From Flavobacteriales bacterium UBA5040 (lineage in GTDB: Bacteria; Bacteroidota; Bacteroidia; Flavobacteriales; Weeksellaceae): a stretch of DNA of 64,000 nt. The notes beneath the pieces are model-generated. The model was given only the letters and a program-made list of their open reading frames with translations. It was not told the origin of the DNA and did no database searches. The stretch is from contig DIBY01000025.1 of assembly GCA_002415135.1 (NCBI GenBank), positions 154,924 to 218,923 on the forward strand, given 5' to 3'. Both the position numbers and the translations under genes were made by a program. Positions 8,821 to 17,282 of the stretch are shown here, piece by piece; the first letter of the stretch is position 1, and the number at the start of each line of letters is the position of its first letter.

Positions 8821-9953
8821 TATTTACTCCAAACCACTCTATTGACATAATCAGTGTAGCTCAAAATAATGCGAACCACTTTTTCGGAAACATTAGGCAT
8901 TGAATAATCCGAAACATATCGGTAATTTCTTTCTGCTCCAACTTTCTGCTGTTGCAGCTGCGTTAATCCCTGCATGATCCTTTCAGGTGAAAGACCTACC
9001 ATCATTACACTTGCTTCTTCCATAGCTTCAGGCCTTTCGTGCGCATCTCGAATATTTAAAGCGCGGAAATTAAGAATTGAACTTTCTTCAGATATGGTCC
9101 CTGAATCAGACAAAACAGCACAGCTTCGCATTTGTAACGCATTGTAGTCATGAAATCCAAGAGGTTTTAAAAACTGGACCTCAGGACGAACAACGACTTT
9201 CATTTTATCGATCATATTTCGAGTTCGGGGATGGGTAGAAACGATGATTGGATAACCAAATTTTTCTGCAATCGCATTAAGACTTTCAATTAATCCGTTA
9301 AAGTTTTTTTCAGAATTTATATTTTCTTCCCGATGAGAACTGACCACAAAATACTTCCCTTCTTCAATATTCAATCTCGATAAAACATCAGATTTTTTGA
9401 TTTCGGGTAAATAATGATTTAAAACTTCAAACATTGGAGAACCGGTTTTAATGATTCTGTCTGCTGGAAGTCCTTCTCTTAAAAGATATTCACGGGCAAT
9501 ATCACTGTAAGTTAAGTTCACGTCGGAAGTGTGATCTACAATTTTTCGGTTGGTTTCTTCTGGAACTCTTTGGTCAAAGCATCGATTTCCAGCTTCCATG
9601 TGAAAAATTGGTATTTGTCTTTTCTTCGCCGGAATTGCGCAAAGACAAGAGTTGGTATCTCCTAAAACCAAAAATGCTTCCGGTTGCAATTCTTCTAAAA
9701 GTGGATCTATTTTGATTAAAATATTTCCAACAGTTTCCGTCGCAGTTTTCCCTGCGGCTTCTAAGAAATAATCTGGTTTTCTTAAACCTAAATCTTCAAA
9801 AAAAATTTGGTTTAGTTCGTAGTCATAGTTTTGACCAGTATGAACGATGGTATGTTCAATTGCTTCGGAGTTGTCAAGTGCGGTAAGAACCCTTGCTAAT
9901 CTAATTATTTCCGGACGAGTTCCTACGACCGTCATTACTTTCAGTTTCTTCAT
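8820..9953 (-). CDS. capG: UDP-N-acetylglucosamine 2-epimerase family, CapG/FnlC
   Basis: This is a non-hydrolysing 2-epimerase of the WecB fold (377 aa). Signatures are VVGTRPEIIRLARVL at the N-terminus, LVLGDTNSCLC near residue 97, MEAGNRCFDQRVPEETNRK near 120 and the UDP-binding SDSGTISEES near 283. Together with CapE and CapF upstream it completes the three-enzyme UDP-L-FucNAc route (CapEFG of Staphylococcus aureus, FnlABC of E. coli), catalysing the last C2 epimerisation. An ATG at 9935 (MTVVGTRPE) is an alternative start. The chosen ATG at 9953 makes the gene overlap the upstream polymerase by 53 bases. Confidence 0.88.
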   Translation of the reverse strand: MKKLKVMTVVGTRPEIIRLARVLTALDNSEAIEHTIVHTGQNYDYELNQIFFEDLGLRKPDYFLEAAGKTATETVGNILIKIDPLLEELQPEAFLVLGDTNSCLCAIPAKKRQIPIFHMEAGNRCFDQRVPEETNRKIVDHTSDVNLTYSDIAREYLLREGLPADRIIKTGSPMFEVLNHYLPEIKKSDVLSRLNIEEGKYFVVSSHREENINSEKNFNGLIESLNAIAEKFGYPIIVSTHPRTRNMIDKMKVVVRPEVQFLKPLGFHDYNALQMRSCAVLSDSGTISEESSILNFRALNIRDAHERPEAMEEASVMMVGLSPERIMQGLTQLQQQKVGAERNYRYVSDYSMPNVSEKVVRIILSYTDYVNRVVWSK

Positions 9954-11133
9954 TTATTCTATTTAAACTAATGCCTATTATGATGCTGCTAAAATACAAA
10001 AATTCTGGGACAGAATATAGGGCATAAGAAGTGAATGATAATACCAAATATTGTAGGAATATGGTGAAAAATAGAATGTGATAATAATTACTGATTTTAA
10101 AAGTGAATTTCTGCAAATTTTTAAAAACAGGAATGAATTTTAATAAGTAAATCACAAAGCCTAAAAGTCCGGTCGCCATCAATAATTCTAGAAACAGATT
10201 GTGTGGGTACATTCCGTCCTCGTAATGCGTTCGCCCACCAAACAATGGATTGGCGTTAAAAATCTCTATCGAACGTTCAAAAAGTGGAGTTCTTAAACTG
10301 TTATCGCCTTTAAAAAGCCAATTATAAGTTCGGTCAACAAACATCATTTCATACTGATCATTTTTCCCAAAATAGTAGATACCCATGATAGCTACTGCAA
10401 GTAAAGACAGAAAAATCGCAAATAATTTGATATTTTTTTTGATCATTAATAAATACGGAATGACCACCATGATAGCGAGAAATGGACTTCTGGCTCCCGC
10501 AATAACGACTGTGGAAATACCTAGAATAAATCCGCCGATCAACAAATAAAGCGGAATCTTATGTGATTTAAATAAAAGATAAAAGAGAGAGAGTAAAGCC
10601 ATGGAAGTACCCAGATGACCATAAGAAATATAATAAATACTAAAAATAAATCTTCGGCTTAAACCATGGGGCATGACCAAAGCATAAATGAAGTTGAGGG
10701 ATAGCATCAGCAGTAAAGTATAGAAAAAACCTTTCGCAACTTGCGACAGATCAACATTTCTATAATTAATAAATAACAATGCAACAGACGGAATCCACGC
10801 TATGAGAATGATGCGAATATAAATTTCTAAAAAAGTTTGGCTAAATATCGGATCGTACGCATCAGTGCTAAAACTGATATAATTTTTTACAAAATAAAGC
10901 AGCCAGAAAAAACTTATTGAAATTACGGCTATATTTTTTAATTTTTGAAAGCTGAAATTTCTATAAATAATATACAGCGAAAAGAAAAAAACAAGCATTC
11001 GGTAAGGAACCGAAAATATTTTAGAATCTGCAATACCTAGCGGTACCGCAAAACTACTGCTCACCGTATACCCCACTACAATAACTAATAAGTACCAAAC
11101 TTCAACACTATTTTTTTTAATCAAATTCATCAT
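9901..11133 (-). CDS. O-antigen polymerase/ligase-like membrane protein (Wzy candidate 1)
   Basis: This is a 410-residue integral membrane protein with about 10-12 helices and one larger hydrophilic loop around residues 255-300. That loop holds NPLFGGRTHYEDGMYPHNLFLELLMATGLLG, a block widely seen in Wzy/WaaL (Wzy_C) proteins. Such proteins polymerise lipid-linked repeat units or ligate glycans at the periplasmic face. The start overlaps the capF stop as ATGA. Its 3' end overlaps capG by 53 bases in another frame. Polymerase and ligase cannot be separated from sequence alone, and a second protein of the same kind is at 18447-19607. Confidence 0.78.
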   Translation of the reverse strand: MMNLIKKNSVEVWYLLVIVVGYTVSSSFAVPLGIADSKIFSVPYRMLVFFFSLYIIYRNFSFQKLKNIAVISISFFWLLYFVKNYISFSTDAYDPIFSQTFLEIYIRIILIAWIPSVALLFINYRNVDLSQVAKGFFYTLLLMLSLNFIYALVMPHGLSRRFIFSIYYISYGHLGTSMALLSLFYLLFKSHKIPLYLLIGGFILGISTVVIAGARSPFLAIMVVIPYLLMIKKNIKLFAIFLSLLAVAIMGIYYFGKNDQYEMMFVDRTYNWLFKGDNSLRTPLFERSIEIFNANPLFGGRTHYEDGMYPHNLFLELLMATGLLGFVIYLLKFIPVFKNLQKFTFKISNYYHILFFTIFLQYLVLSFTSYALYSVPEFLYFSSIIIGISLNRINEETESNDGRRNSSGNN

Positions 11134-12248
11134 ACTTCCACAAAATAAGTATCAGGGTCTTCCGAATTGTAGGCCTCATTAATCCAGAATAAAGTTAATA
11201 ATTCTTCGTCGCCGATATTTTTAATATTGTGGGTGTACCAAATCGGCATGTCTACATAAGCTGGTTCATTGCCATCCAGGTAAAAATCCAATACTTCTTC
11301 AGAATCAATTTTTCGTAACTGAATTAGGGCTTTACCCTTGATAACGGTAAATCGTTCTATTTTACGGGTATGAAAATGATTACCTCTGGTAATTCCTGAA
11401 ACAGTGCTAGAAAACGAACATTGCCCACCTATTCCCAATCGAATTACCTCTACAAATGCGCCCCTAGGATCAATATTTTGTATAAGTTTCACCGGATAAT
11501 GGGTGGCAATATCGAAATAACATCGAAACGTATTGAACAGTTGATAATCAAAATTGGTTACAAGCTGCGGAACTTCACCTCCTTCAAAATATAACTTTTT
11601 ATAACGTTCTAATTTGCTTAATACCTCCGATACTTTTATCGAATTCGTAAATGGGATAGTATACAATTCTTCTGTTTTAGCATTCTGAATTTGATCAAGA
11701 ATTTCCTTTACCAATTCGGCTACATAGATTAGTTTCACCTCACCATCCATATCGATAGACGGTTGCTCACCATGACTTAATTGGTGACAAAATGTTGCAA
11801 TGAAAGAATTGTAATGTGGAAGTCCAAAAGGTCCAAAAACATTAGGAATAATCAATCCGCTAAATATTCCACCTGAATTTCTGGCCCAATCTGCCAGTAG
11901 AGAACGTCCTTCTTTTTTGGATTTTCCATACAGATTATCTCTTTCTTCCTGAGATGAAGAGGAAAATAAAACGTGTGCTTTTGACGTAGTTCTTTCTAAA
12001 GAAGCCACCATTTTCTGCACCAATTCAATATTTTGGTGATACACCACTTCAGGATCGGGATGACGATTCATTGCAGCTAGGTGTACAATAACATCACACT
12101 GCTTCACAAATTCATCCAGAGCTTCTGGCTTTTCGAAATATTCTTTTTGAAAATCTATCCTCTGATATTCCTCGGGATTCAAGCCCAAAGTATTATATAA
12201 ATGGGAGCCAACAAAACCATGTTGACCCGTAATTCCTATTCGTTTCAT
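11130..12248 (-). CDS. capF: UDP-2-acetamido-2,6-dideoxy-hexulose reductase CapF/FnlB/WbjC
   Basis: This is a bifunctional enzyme of 372 aa. The N-terminal SDR domain opens with IGITGQHGFVGSHLYN and contains VHLAAMNRH and the catalytic YGKSK near residue 128. The C-terminal cupin domain, from about residue 250, has the metal-binding GNHFHTRKIERFTVIKGKALI and YTHNIKNIGDEELLTLFW. This fusion is diagnostic of CapF, which works after CapE to give UDP-N-acetyl-L-talosamine, then converted by CapG to UDP-L-FucNAc. It overlaps the downstream polymerase gene by 4 bases and follows a small cupin gene by 12 bases. Confidence 0.93.
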   Translation of the reverse strand: MKRIGITGQHGFVGSHLYNTLGLNPEEYQRIDFQKEYFEKPEALDEFVKQCDVIVHLAAMNRHPDPEVVYHQNIELVQKMVASLERTTSKAHVLFSSSSQEERDNLYGKSKKEGRSLLADWARNSGGIFSGLIIPNVFGPFGLPHYNSFIATFCHQLSHGEQPSIDMDGEVKLIYVAELVKEILDQIQNAKTEELYTIPFTNSIKVSEVLSKLERYKKLYFEGGEVPQLVTNFDYQLFNTFRCYFDIATHYPVKLIQNIDPRGAFVEVIRLGIGGQCSFSSTVSGITRGNHFHTRKIERFTVIKGKALIQLRKIDSEEVLDFYLDGNEPAYVDMPIWYTHNIKNIGDEELLTLFWINEAYNSEDPDTYFVEV

Positions 12249-12260
12249 TTCTTCTTAATC

Positions 12261-12686
12261 TTAGTTGTCTGTAAAATAATCACTTGGATATCTAAATTCA
12301 TCCTGAAGCTCTCCCAACTGATAATCTGCAAAAAGTAACAACTTGGAGTCTTTCGCCAAACCCTGAATTGACGTAGCAAATCCCGCTGGAATATGTAGGA
12401 CATCCAAAGTTTCGGCAGTCAATATAAATTTGAGTATTGGTAGGTTTTTCGAGGGATTTTCCCACTGATCGATCTCAACCACTTTAATCTCAAAAGAACC
12501 TACAATTGCCGAGAACCAACGTTGCTCCACTCGATGTCCTTGCCAGGCCCGCTTAAATTCTAAACTTGCATTTTCAATCGTATAAAATCTTTTAACACCA
12601 AAAGCACTAAAGTCATTATTAAAAGTCAAGGTTCCTCGCTCGTCTTGGTGACGATTTCCTTTAATGATAAGAGGTTGCAATAGCAT
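12261..12686 (-). CDS. WxcM/FdtA-like cupin, putative sugar-nucleotide isomerase/epimerase
   Basis: This is a single-domain cupin of 141 aa. RGTLTFNNDFSAFGVKRFYTIENA, GHRVEQRWFSAIVGSFEIKVVEID and the late LDVLHIPAGFATSIQGL correspond in order to the RGSL..KRVY, GxHAHR.. and YIPP.. blocks of WxcM/FdtA proteins. FdtA-type members are 3,4-ketoisomerases acting on dTDP-4-keto-6-deoxyglucose. Here the usual HxH is reduced to GHRVEQ, so activity may differ. It sits between capE and capF, which do not need a further enzyme to make UDP-L-FucNAc, so it may act on another 4-keto sugar of the locus. The function is inferred only at family level. Confidence 0.65.
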   Translation of the reverse strand: MLLQPLIIKGNRHQDERGTLTFNNDFSAFGVKRFYTIENASLEFKRAWQGHRVEQRWFSAIVGSFEIKVVEIDQWENPSKNLPILKFILTAETLDVLHIPAGFATSIQGLAKDSKLLLFADYQLGELQDEFRYPSDYFTDN

Positions 12687-12767
12687 GCCGTAGTTTTTAT
12701 TTTTAAAAATGATTTTTTTAGGATAACTTAATTATTATTCAAACAGAGCCTGAAAAAACAATTATTT

Positions 12768-13805
12768 CTAAGGATATTGCATCACATCTTCACCGAAAAT
12801 TTCTTTGCGAATCAGCGGTAACGTTGAAACTAATGCTTTCAACCCTTCAACACCTTCTTGATTTGCGTTGTGAGAATGATAATCTTCTATCACAGCGATA
12901 TCTTGCTCTCCTTCCGAGAAATACTTGGCATAATTCAAATCTCTGTTATCTGCCGGAACTCTATAAAAATCACCCATATCTTCTGCCTTCATCATCTCTT
13001 CTCGGGTACAGAGCGTTTCGTATAATTTTTCTCCATGCCGAGTTCCAATTATTTTAATTGGCGTTTCTTTGCCAGATAGTTCCATCAAAGCTCTTGCTAA
13101 ATCACCAATCGTTCCTGCGGGTGCTTTGTTGACAAAAAGATCACCTGAATTCCCATTTTCAAAGGCAAATAAAACTAAATCAACGGCGTCTTCCAGTGAC
13201 ATGAAAAATCGGGACATGTTCGGATCAGTAATGGTAATTTCTTCTCCCTTTTGAATTTGATTTAAAAACAAAGGAATTACCGAACCACGAGAAGCCATTA
13301 CATTACCATAGCGCGTTAAACATACCGTAGTATCGCTCAAATTTCTAGCTTCCGCCACCGCTACTTTTTCCATCATAGCTTTAGAAATTCCCATCGCATT
13401 GATTGGATAAGCTGCTTTATCAGTACTTAAGCAAATCACTTTATTAACCTTATTGGAAGCCGCTGCACGAATTACATTTTGAGTTCCTTCAACATTGGTT
13501 TTCACCGCTTGCATTGGAAAAAATTCACAAGAAGGAACTTGCTTTAAAGCTGCAGCATGAAAAACATAATCTACACCTCTGGTAGCAGGCTCTACACTGT
13601 TGTAATCTCTAACATCACCAATATAATATTTTATTTTATCGTTTTTATACAGGTTTCTCATATCATCCTGCTTCTTTTCATCTCTGGAAAAAATACGGAT
13701 TTCTTTGAAGTGATCGGTCCCTAAAAATCTGTTAAGAACTGCGGTTCCGAAGGAACCTGTTCCGCCTGTAATCAAAAGGACTTTATCTTTAATTTTCATA
13801 CTCAT
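12768..13805 (-). CDS. capE: UDP-GlcNAc inverting 4,6-dehydratase/5-epimerase CapE/FnlA
   Basis: CapE dehydrates UDP-GlcNAc at C4/C6 and inverts C5 (and C3), opening the L-FucNAc route. The protein (345 aa) has the Rossmann motif ITGGTGSFGTAVLNRFL, FHAAALKQVPSCEFFPMQAVKTN and a catalytic region STDKAAYPINAMGISKAMMEK, where M and K replace the usual YxxxK, as in the soluble FlaA1/PseB/CapE group. RYGNVMASRGSVIPLF and the C-terminal RHGEKLYETL also fit. The ATG at 13805 follows the hisF-like stop by one base; an ATG two codons later is also possible. Confidence 0.93.
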   Translation of the reverse strand: MSMKIKDKVLLITGGTGSFGTAVLNRFLGTDHFKEIRIFSRDEKKQDDMRNLYKNDKIKYYIGDVRDYNSVEPATRGVDYVFHAAALKQVPSCEFFPMQAVKTNVEGTQNVIRAAASNKVNKVICLSTDKAAYPINAMGISKAMMEKVAVAEARNLSDTTVCLTRYGNVMASRGSVIPLFLNQIQKGEEITITDPNMSRFFMSLEDAVDLVLFAFENGNSGDLFVNKAPAGTIGDLARALMELSGKETPIKIIGTRHGEKLYETLCTREEMMKAEDMGDFYRVPADNRDLNYAKYFSEGEQDIAVIEDYHSHNANQEGVEGLKALVSTLPLIRKEIFGEDVMQYP

Positions 13806-13806
13806 C

Positions 13807-14565
13807 TTAATATATATTTTCTTTCTCCGCCTTGGTCGGATAATTAATTAATACTGCTTTATAAACTCCTTTAAAAACAAATAAACTACCAGCTGCGACA
13901 CCGATGATTTTATGTTTCTGGATTACTTTTTCGATATCACTAAGCGAACCTGCACCCCCTAATACGGTAAGTGGAACTGAAATACGCTCTCGGATCTTAT
14001 CAATTAACGCCATGTCATAACCTTTCATCAATCCATCTTGATCAATGGAATTAATAATAATTTCGCCGGCTCCCAATTGCTGTGCTTTCGATACAAAATC
14101 GAGAGGATTTATACCTGTTGCTTTTTTACCGTTATGAGTAAAGACTTCATAGCCGCCAAAAAGTTTTTTCTTAATATCTAAAACCACAATGACGCTTTGC
14201 GCTCCTACTCGATCTGCAATCTGGGTAATCAAGTCTGGATCTTGTAGTATTGAAGAACTCAACGCTATTTTTTCGATACCAAGTCCAAATATTTTCTGTG
14301 CTTGCTCAATAGTTTTTACACCACCACCATAGCAGAGTGGCATTCTGGATTGGTTCGCAATTCTTTCTATTAAATTGTAATTAGGCTCCAAACCTTTTGC
14401 AGTGGCATCAATATCAAAAATTGCAAGTTCATCTACTTCTTTCTCATTAAAAATTTTGACCGCGTTGATCGGGTCGCCCACATATTTGGGGTTTTTAAAA
14501 TTGACGGTTTTAACCAAACCGTTATCTTGCAACAAGAGACTTGGAATTATTCTTGGTCTTAGCAT
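13807..14565 (-). CDS. hisF2: HisF-like cyclase subunit for acetamidino sugar modification
   Basis: This 252-residue (beta/alpha)8 protein is a paralogue of histidine-pathway HisF. The start MLRPRIIPSLLLQDNGLVKTVNFKNPKYVGDPINAVKIF and LAIFDIDATAKG differ from HisF proper and match the polysaccharide-type AglZ/HisF2 group. The sugar-linked HisF does not make imidazole glycerol phosphate. It serves with HisH and a PP-loop amidotransferase (WbpG/PseA/LfnA/WbuX) to deliver ammonia for turning an N-acetyl into an acetamidino group. The three partners lie together here in the order amidotransferase-hisH-hisF with gaps of 0-3 bases. Confidence 0.9.
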   Translation of the reverse strand: MLRPRIIPSLLLQDNGLVKTVNFKNPKYVGDPINAVKIFNEKEVDELAIFDIDATAKGLEPNYNLIERIANQSRMPLCYGGGVKTIEQAQKIFGLGIEKIALSSSILQDPDLITQIADRVGAQSVIVVLDIKKKLFGGYEVFTHNGKKATGINPLDFVSKAQQLGAGEIIINSIDQDGLMKGYDMALIDKIRERISVPLTVLGGAGSLSDIEKVIQKHKIIGVAAGSLFVFKGVYKAVLINYPTKAEKENIY

Positions 14566-14568
14566 CTT

Positions 14569-15183
14569 CTAAAGTTTTGCAAAATTATGGAGTAAAATTT
14601 CGCCATAGTGATGACTTTTTTCAGGATGAAACTGGATTCCATACTTATTTTCGTGATGCGCGGCTGAGGCAAATTCAATTCCATAATCAGAAACAGCCAT
14701 TACATCAGCGGATTGATTGCATTCAAAATAATAACTGTGCAAAAAATAAAAAATAGCATCTTTTTCTAACCCATCGAAAAGTTTATTATTACCTATCGAT
14801 TTCACATCATTCCATCCCATGTGCGGTAGGCGAGTGACGTGGTGGATTTTAGTTTCATCAAATTTTTTCACTGACGCATCGATCCACTTTAGACCTTCCA
14901 TATCCCCTTCATCACTATAATTCGCCATCATTTGCATACCGACGCAGATTCCGATTACTGGAATTTTTTCATTAAGGACGAGATCATCAAGATCTTCTCT
15001 CATTCCGGAGGCGTTTAATTTTTCCATGGCATAATCGAAGTGCCCAACGCCGGGAAGAATCAGTTTTTCGGCACCAATCAAATCAGTAGCAGTTTTTGCC
15101 ACCTTTACAGAGACATCAACTCTTTTGTAAACATTTACAAAAGCATTAATATTTCCTACGCCATAATCTATAATAGTAATCAT
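14569..15183 (-). CDS. hisH2: HisH-like glutamine amidotransferase subunit for acetamidino sugar modification
   Basis: This is a class-I glutamine amidotransferase domain of 204 aa that releases ammonia from glutamine. The nucleophile is in IGICVGMQMM near residue 80 and the His/Glu pair is in YGIQFHPEKSHH near 187. The N-terminal YGVGNINAFVNVYKRV and LPGVGHFDYAM are typical of HisH. The gene lies directly between the amidotransferase and the hisF paralogue, as wbpG-hisH2-hisF2 in Pseudomonas aeruginosa and the wbuXYZ group in E. coli O145. That context points to sugar modification and not histidine synthesis; no other his genes are present. Confidence 0.9.
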   Translation of the reverse strand: MITIIDYGVGNINAFVNVYKRVDVSVKVAKTATDLIGAEKLILPGVGHFDYAMEKLNASGMREDLDDLVLNEKIPVIGICVGMQMMANYSDEGDMEGLKWIDASVKKFDETKIHHVTRLPHMGWNDVKSIGNNKLFDGLEKDAIFYFLHSYYFECNQSADVMAVSDYGIEFASAAHHENKYGIQFHPEKSHHYGEILLHNFAKL

Positions 15184-16335
15184 TTATCTAAAAAGTCTTT
15201 TTTCTAATCCCAACTTTTGCATGATCTGCGCTCCAAGTTTTATAAATCCTATTTTGTTTTTATAAGTTTTATAAGTTTTATTTTCACCTTCGAATATCGA
15301 TTGTAATTCTTTGGTGGTCATCTCTAACTTATGGGCTACATATTCAAATTCTTTTTGTAAAAATTCTTCAGAAAGCTCTGGCTTCGAAACTCTTTCAAGT
15401 GCTTCTTCACGAGTCATTTGCCCCGTTAAAATTAAACTGGAAAAATGCGCCTTTCTTTTTTGATAACCAAATTTTCGGGGCAACCAATAATCTTCATAGA
15501 ATCTGGTAAACCTGGACTCATGGTGCTTGTGCTGAAAAGGCTCCCAACCAAACTTATCCATCAATAATTTTTCAGCATCTTTTTTAATATAGGGTACAAG
15601 ATCGAGTGGTTTAAAGACCTCCATTCCATGAATATATCGATATATAATTTTATAATTAATGATATCGACTAAAGGGAAAGTTTTAAGCTTTCTCTTTCCA
15701 AACTTACCATGAATATCTTTTACCAAAGTAGTATCAATACCAGGAAATCCTCCCCATTCTTCTGGTTCACGACAACATTCGGTAGAGAAATTACCTCCTG
15801 TTAAAACATAATTAATATTGTGTTTTCTTGCGAATTTATATAAACCTGAAAAGAAGGCATAATCTTGAGGCAGATCTTGGTCAGCAATTTGAGATTTTAA
15901 AAATGAAGTTTGCAAATCTTTCATTTCTTCCCAATTAATAACCTCTGTGTAAAGGTCTAACCCTAAACCGTTTATTAATTTTTCAATATTCCCAACGGCT
16001 TTATCAGTATTCCAGCCAGCGTCAACATGAAGAATTAACGGACGGATTCCCATCACTTCTGTTGCGATATAAGCTGCGTAGGAACTGTCTAATCCCCCGC
16101 TTAAGCCAATGATACAATCGAAATCTTTGTTTTTGCTGGTTTTTTTTATTTTATCAGCAATCTTCATGAGTTCCTCATAACCTCGTTCATCAGGATGCCA
16201 ATTCGGTTCTATATTTTCCTTATAATTCGTGTAATAATCACTCTCGCCTTTTTCGTTAAATACGATATTCGGGTCCGTGGTATCCATAATTGTTTTGGTG
16301 CAGACCTGGTAAGGCCTCGTGGATAACGTGTTCAT
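15184..16335 (-). CDS. N-acetyl sugar amidotransferase (WbpG/PseA/LfnA/WbuX family)
   Basis: This is a PP-loop ATP-pyrophosphatase-type enzyme of 383 aa. It carries CIIGLSGGLDSSYAAYIATE (SGGxDS loop) near residue 76 and a cysteine-containing TGGNFSTECCREP near residue 180. The family activates an N-acetyl sugar with ATP and replaces the carbonyl oxygen with ammonia from HisH/HisF, giving an acetamidino sugar. Placement right before hisH2-hisF2-capE favours L-FucNAc as target (to L-FucNAm, as for LfnA of P. aeruginosa O12 and WbuX of E. coli O145). However, WbpG itself serves a 3-amino uronic acid pathway that is also encoded here. The family is certain; the substrate is inferred. Confidence 0.9.
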   Translation of the reverse strand: MNTLSTRPYQVCTKTIMDTTDPNIVFNEKGESDYYTNYKENIEPNWHPDERGYEELMKIADKIKKTSKNKDFDCIIGLSGGLDSSYAAYIATEVMGIRPLILHVDAGWNTDKAVGNIEKLINGLGLDLYTEVINWEEMKDLQTSFLKSQIADQDLPQDYAFFSGLYKFARKHNINYVLTGGNFSTECCREPEEWGGFPGIDTTLVKDIHGKFGKRKLKTFPLVDIINYKIIYRYIHGMEVFKPLDLVPYIKKDAEKLLMDKFGWEPFQHKHHESRFTRFYEDYWLPRKFGYQKRKAHFSSLILTGQMTREEALERVSKPELSEEFLQKEFEYVAHKLEMTTKELQSIFEGENKTYKTYKNKIGFIKLGAQIMQKLGLEKRLFR

Positions 16336-16337
16336 AT

Positions 16338-17282
16338 TTATTTATTTTCTATCATAATCGAAAGGATGGACATTAAATATTGATCATAAAAATTTTCAAA
16401 ATTTAATTTAGATCTCACTAGTTCCTGTTTCAACTTTGGTTCTTTAATTCGATTAGAATAACCATCAGCATTCCACAACATAATTCCATCAACCGATTTA
16501 CCTTTGTATTGGGTGTTTTTTATGGTCGCAATATACAATTTAAAATCACTTTCGCTCAACGTCTCATAACCTAAACTGGCGTTAGAAGGATGATAACGGG
16601 ACATGATCATTGGATATACTTCTTTATTATATTTTTGCGCAATTTTAATAATTTCCTTTGTATTTTCGCTAAGATAACTTTTGTTTTCTAAACTGAAATT
16701 GAGCTTATTATAAAAGATATAAATGGACGGAAACAGAACATCACTGTTTTTAATAATATCGCTAATCCGGTCATCTTTCTTATAAAACTGATCTGTACGC
16801 CCCCAATAAGTGGTGAAAGGAACATAGTAATATCCCCATTTCACGTTAGGTCTTGATTTTTTAACATAGAAAAGGACATCTAAAAAAAGTTTTTTACTCC
16901 TCTTAAATTCAAGAGAATTAATATCACCATTCATTAAATATTCCAGATAGGGCGCCTCCAAATCAATGTAGGCGATGCCTTGCTCGAGTTTATTAGGATA
17001 AGCTCTTTGCAATTCCTGATCAAGTAATTTGGCGCTGAACGAAAATTTGTTGCTTTTATCTAAAAATTGCACATCATTCACAAAGCCCACTTTCTGAATG
17101 TTATTTTTCTTTAAAAAATTGTTAAAAACAGAAGTATTGCTGTCTGCATAAACAAGTATTTTAACATCAGAAACTTGCTTATCCACAACTTTACCATTCA
17201 GATAAATGTTCTCCGAAATCATTGATTCCTTACTGGTGCAAAAAGTAAGTAACAATAAGGTACTAAGTAGAAACTTTAACAT
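16338..17282 (-). CDS. Lipoprotein with GH56 (hyaluronidase)-like features
   Basis: This 314-residue protein starts MLKFLLSTLLLLTFCTSKES, a lipoprotein signal with a lipobox cysteine at about 15, so it should be membrane-anchored. The mature part resembles the hyaluronidase TIM barrel by eye. GIAYIDLEAPYLEY near residue 105 parallels the GH56 strand with the catalytic D-x-E. DVLFPSIYIF near 182 parallels the ALFPSIYL-type block. SDFKLYIATIKN..VDGIMLWNADG near 245-270 parallels the C-terminal DL...GxxGxVLWG block. The family assignment is therefore a pattern inference and not certain. The gene overlaps the upstream glycosyltransferase by 20 bases. It could trim or edit the glycan, or be a degenerate binding protein. 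Confidence 0.6.
   Translation of the reverse strand: MLKFLLSTLLLLTFCTSKESMISENIYLNGKVVDKQVSDVKILVYADSNTSVFNNFLKKNNIQKVGFVNDVQFLDKSNKFSFSAKLLDQELQRAYPNKLEQGIAYIDLEAPYLEYLMNGDINSLEFKRSKKLFLDVLFYVKKSRPNVKWGYYYVPFTTYWGRTDQFYKKDDRISDIIKNSDVLFPSIYIFYNKLNFSLENKSYLSENTKEIIKIAQKYNKEVYPMIMSRYHPSNASLGYETLSESDFKLYIATIKNTQYKGKSVDGIMLWNADGYSNRIKEPKLKQELVRSKLNFENFYDQYLMSILSIMIENK

Noticed and set aside
13807..15183. hisF and hisH as part of histidine biosynthesis
   Set aside because: No other his genes are nearby, and the pair adjoins an N-acetyl sugar amidotransferase, which is the known sugar-modification arrangement.
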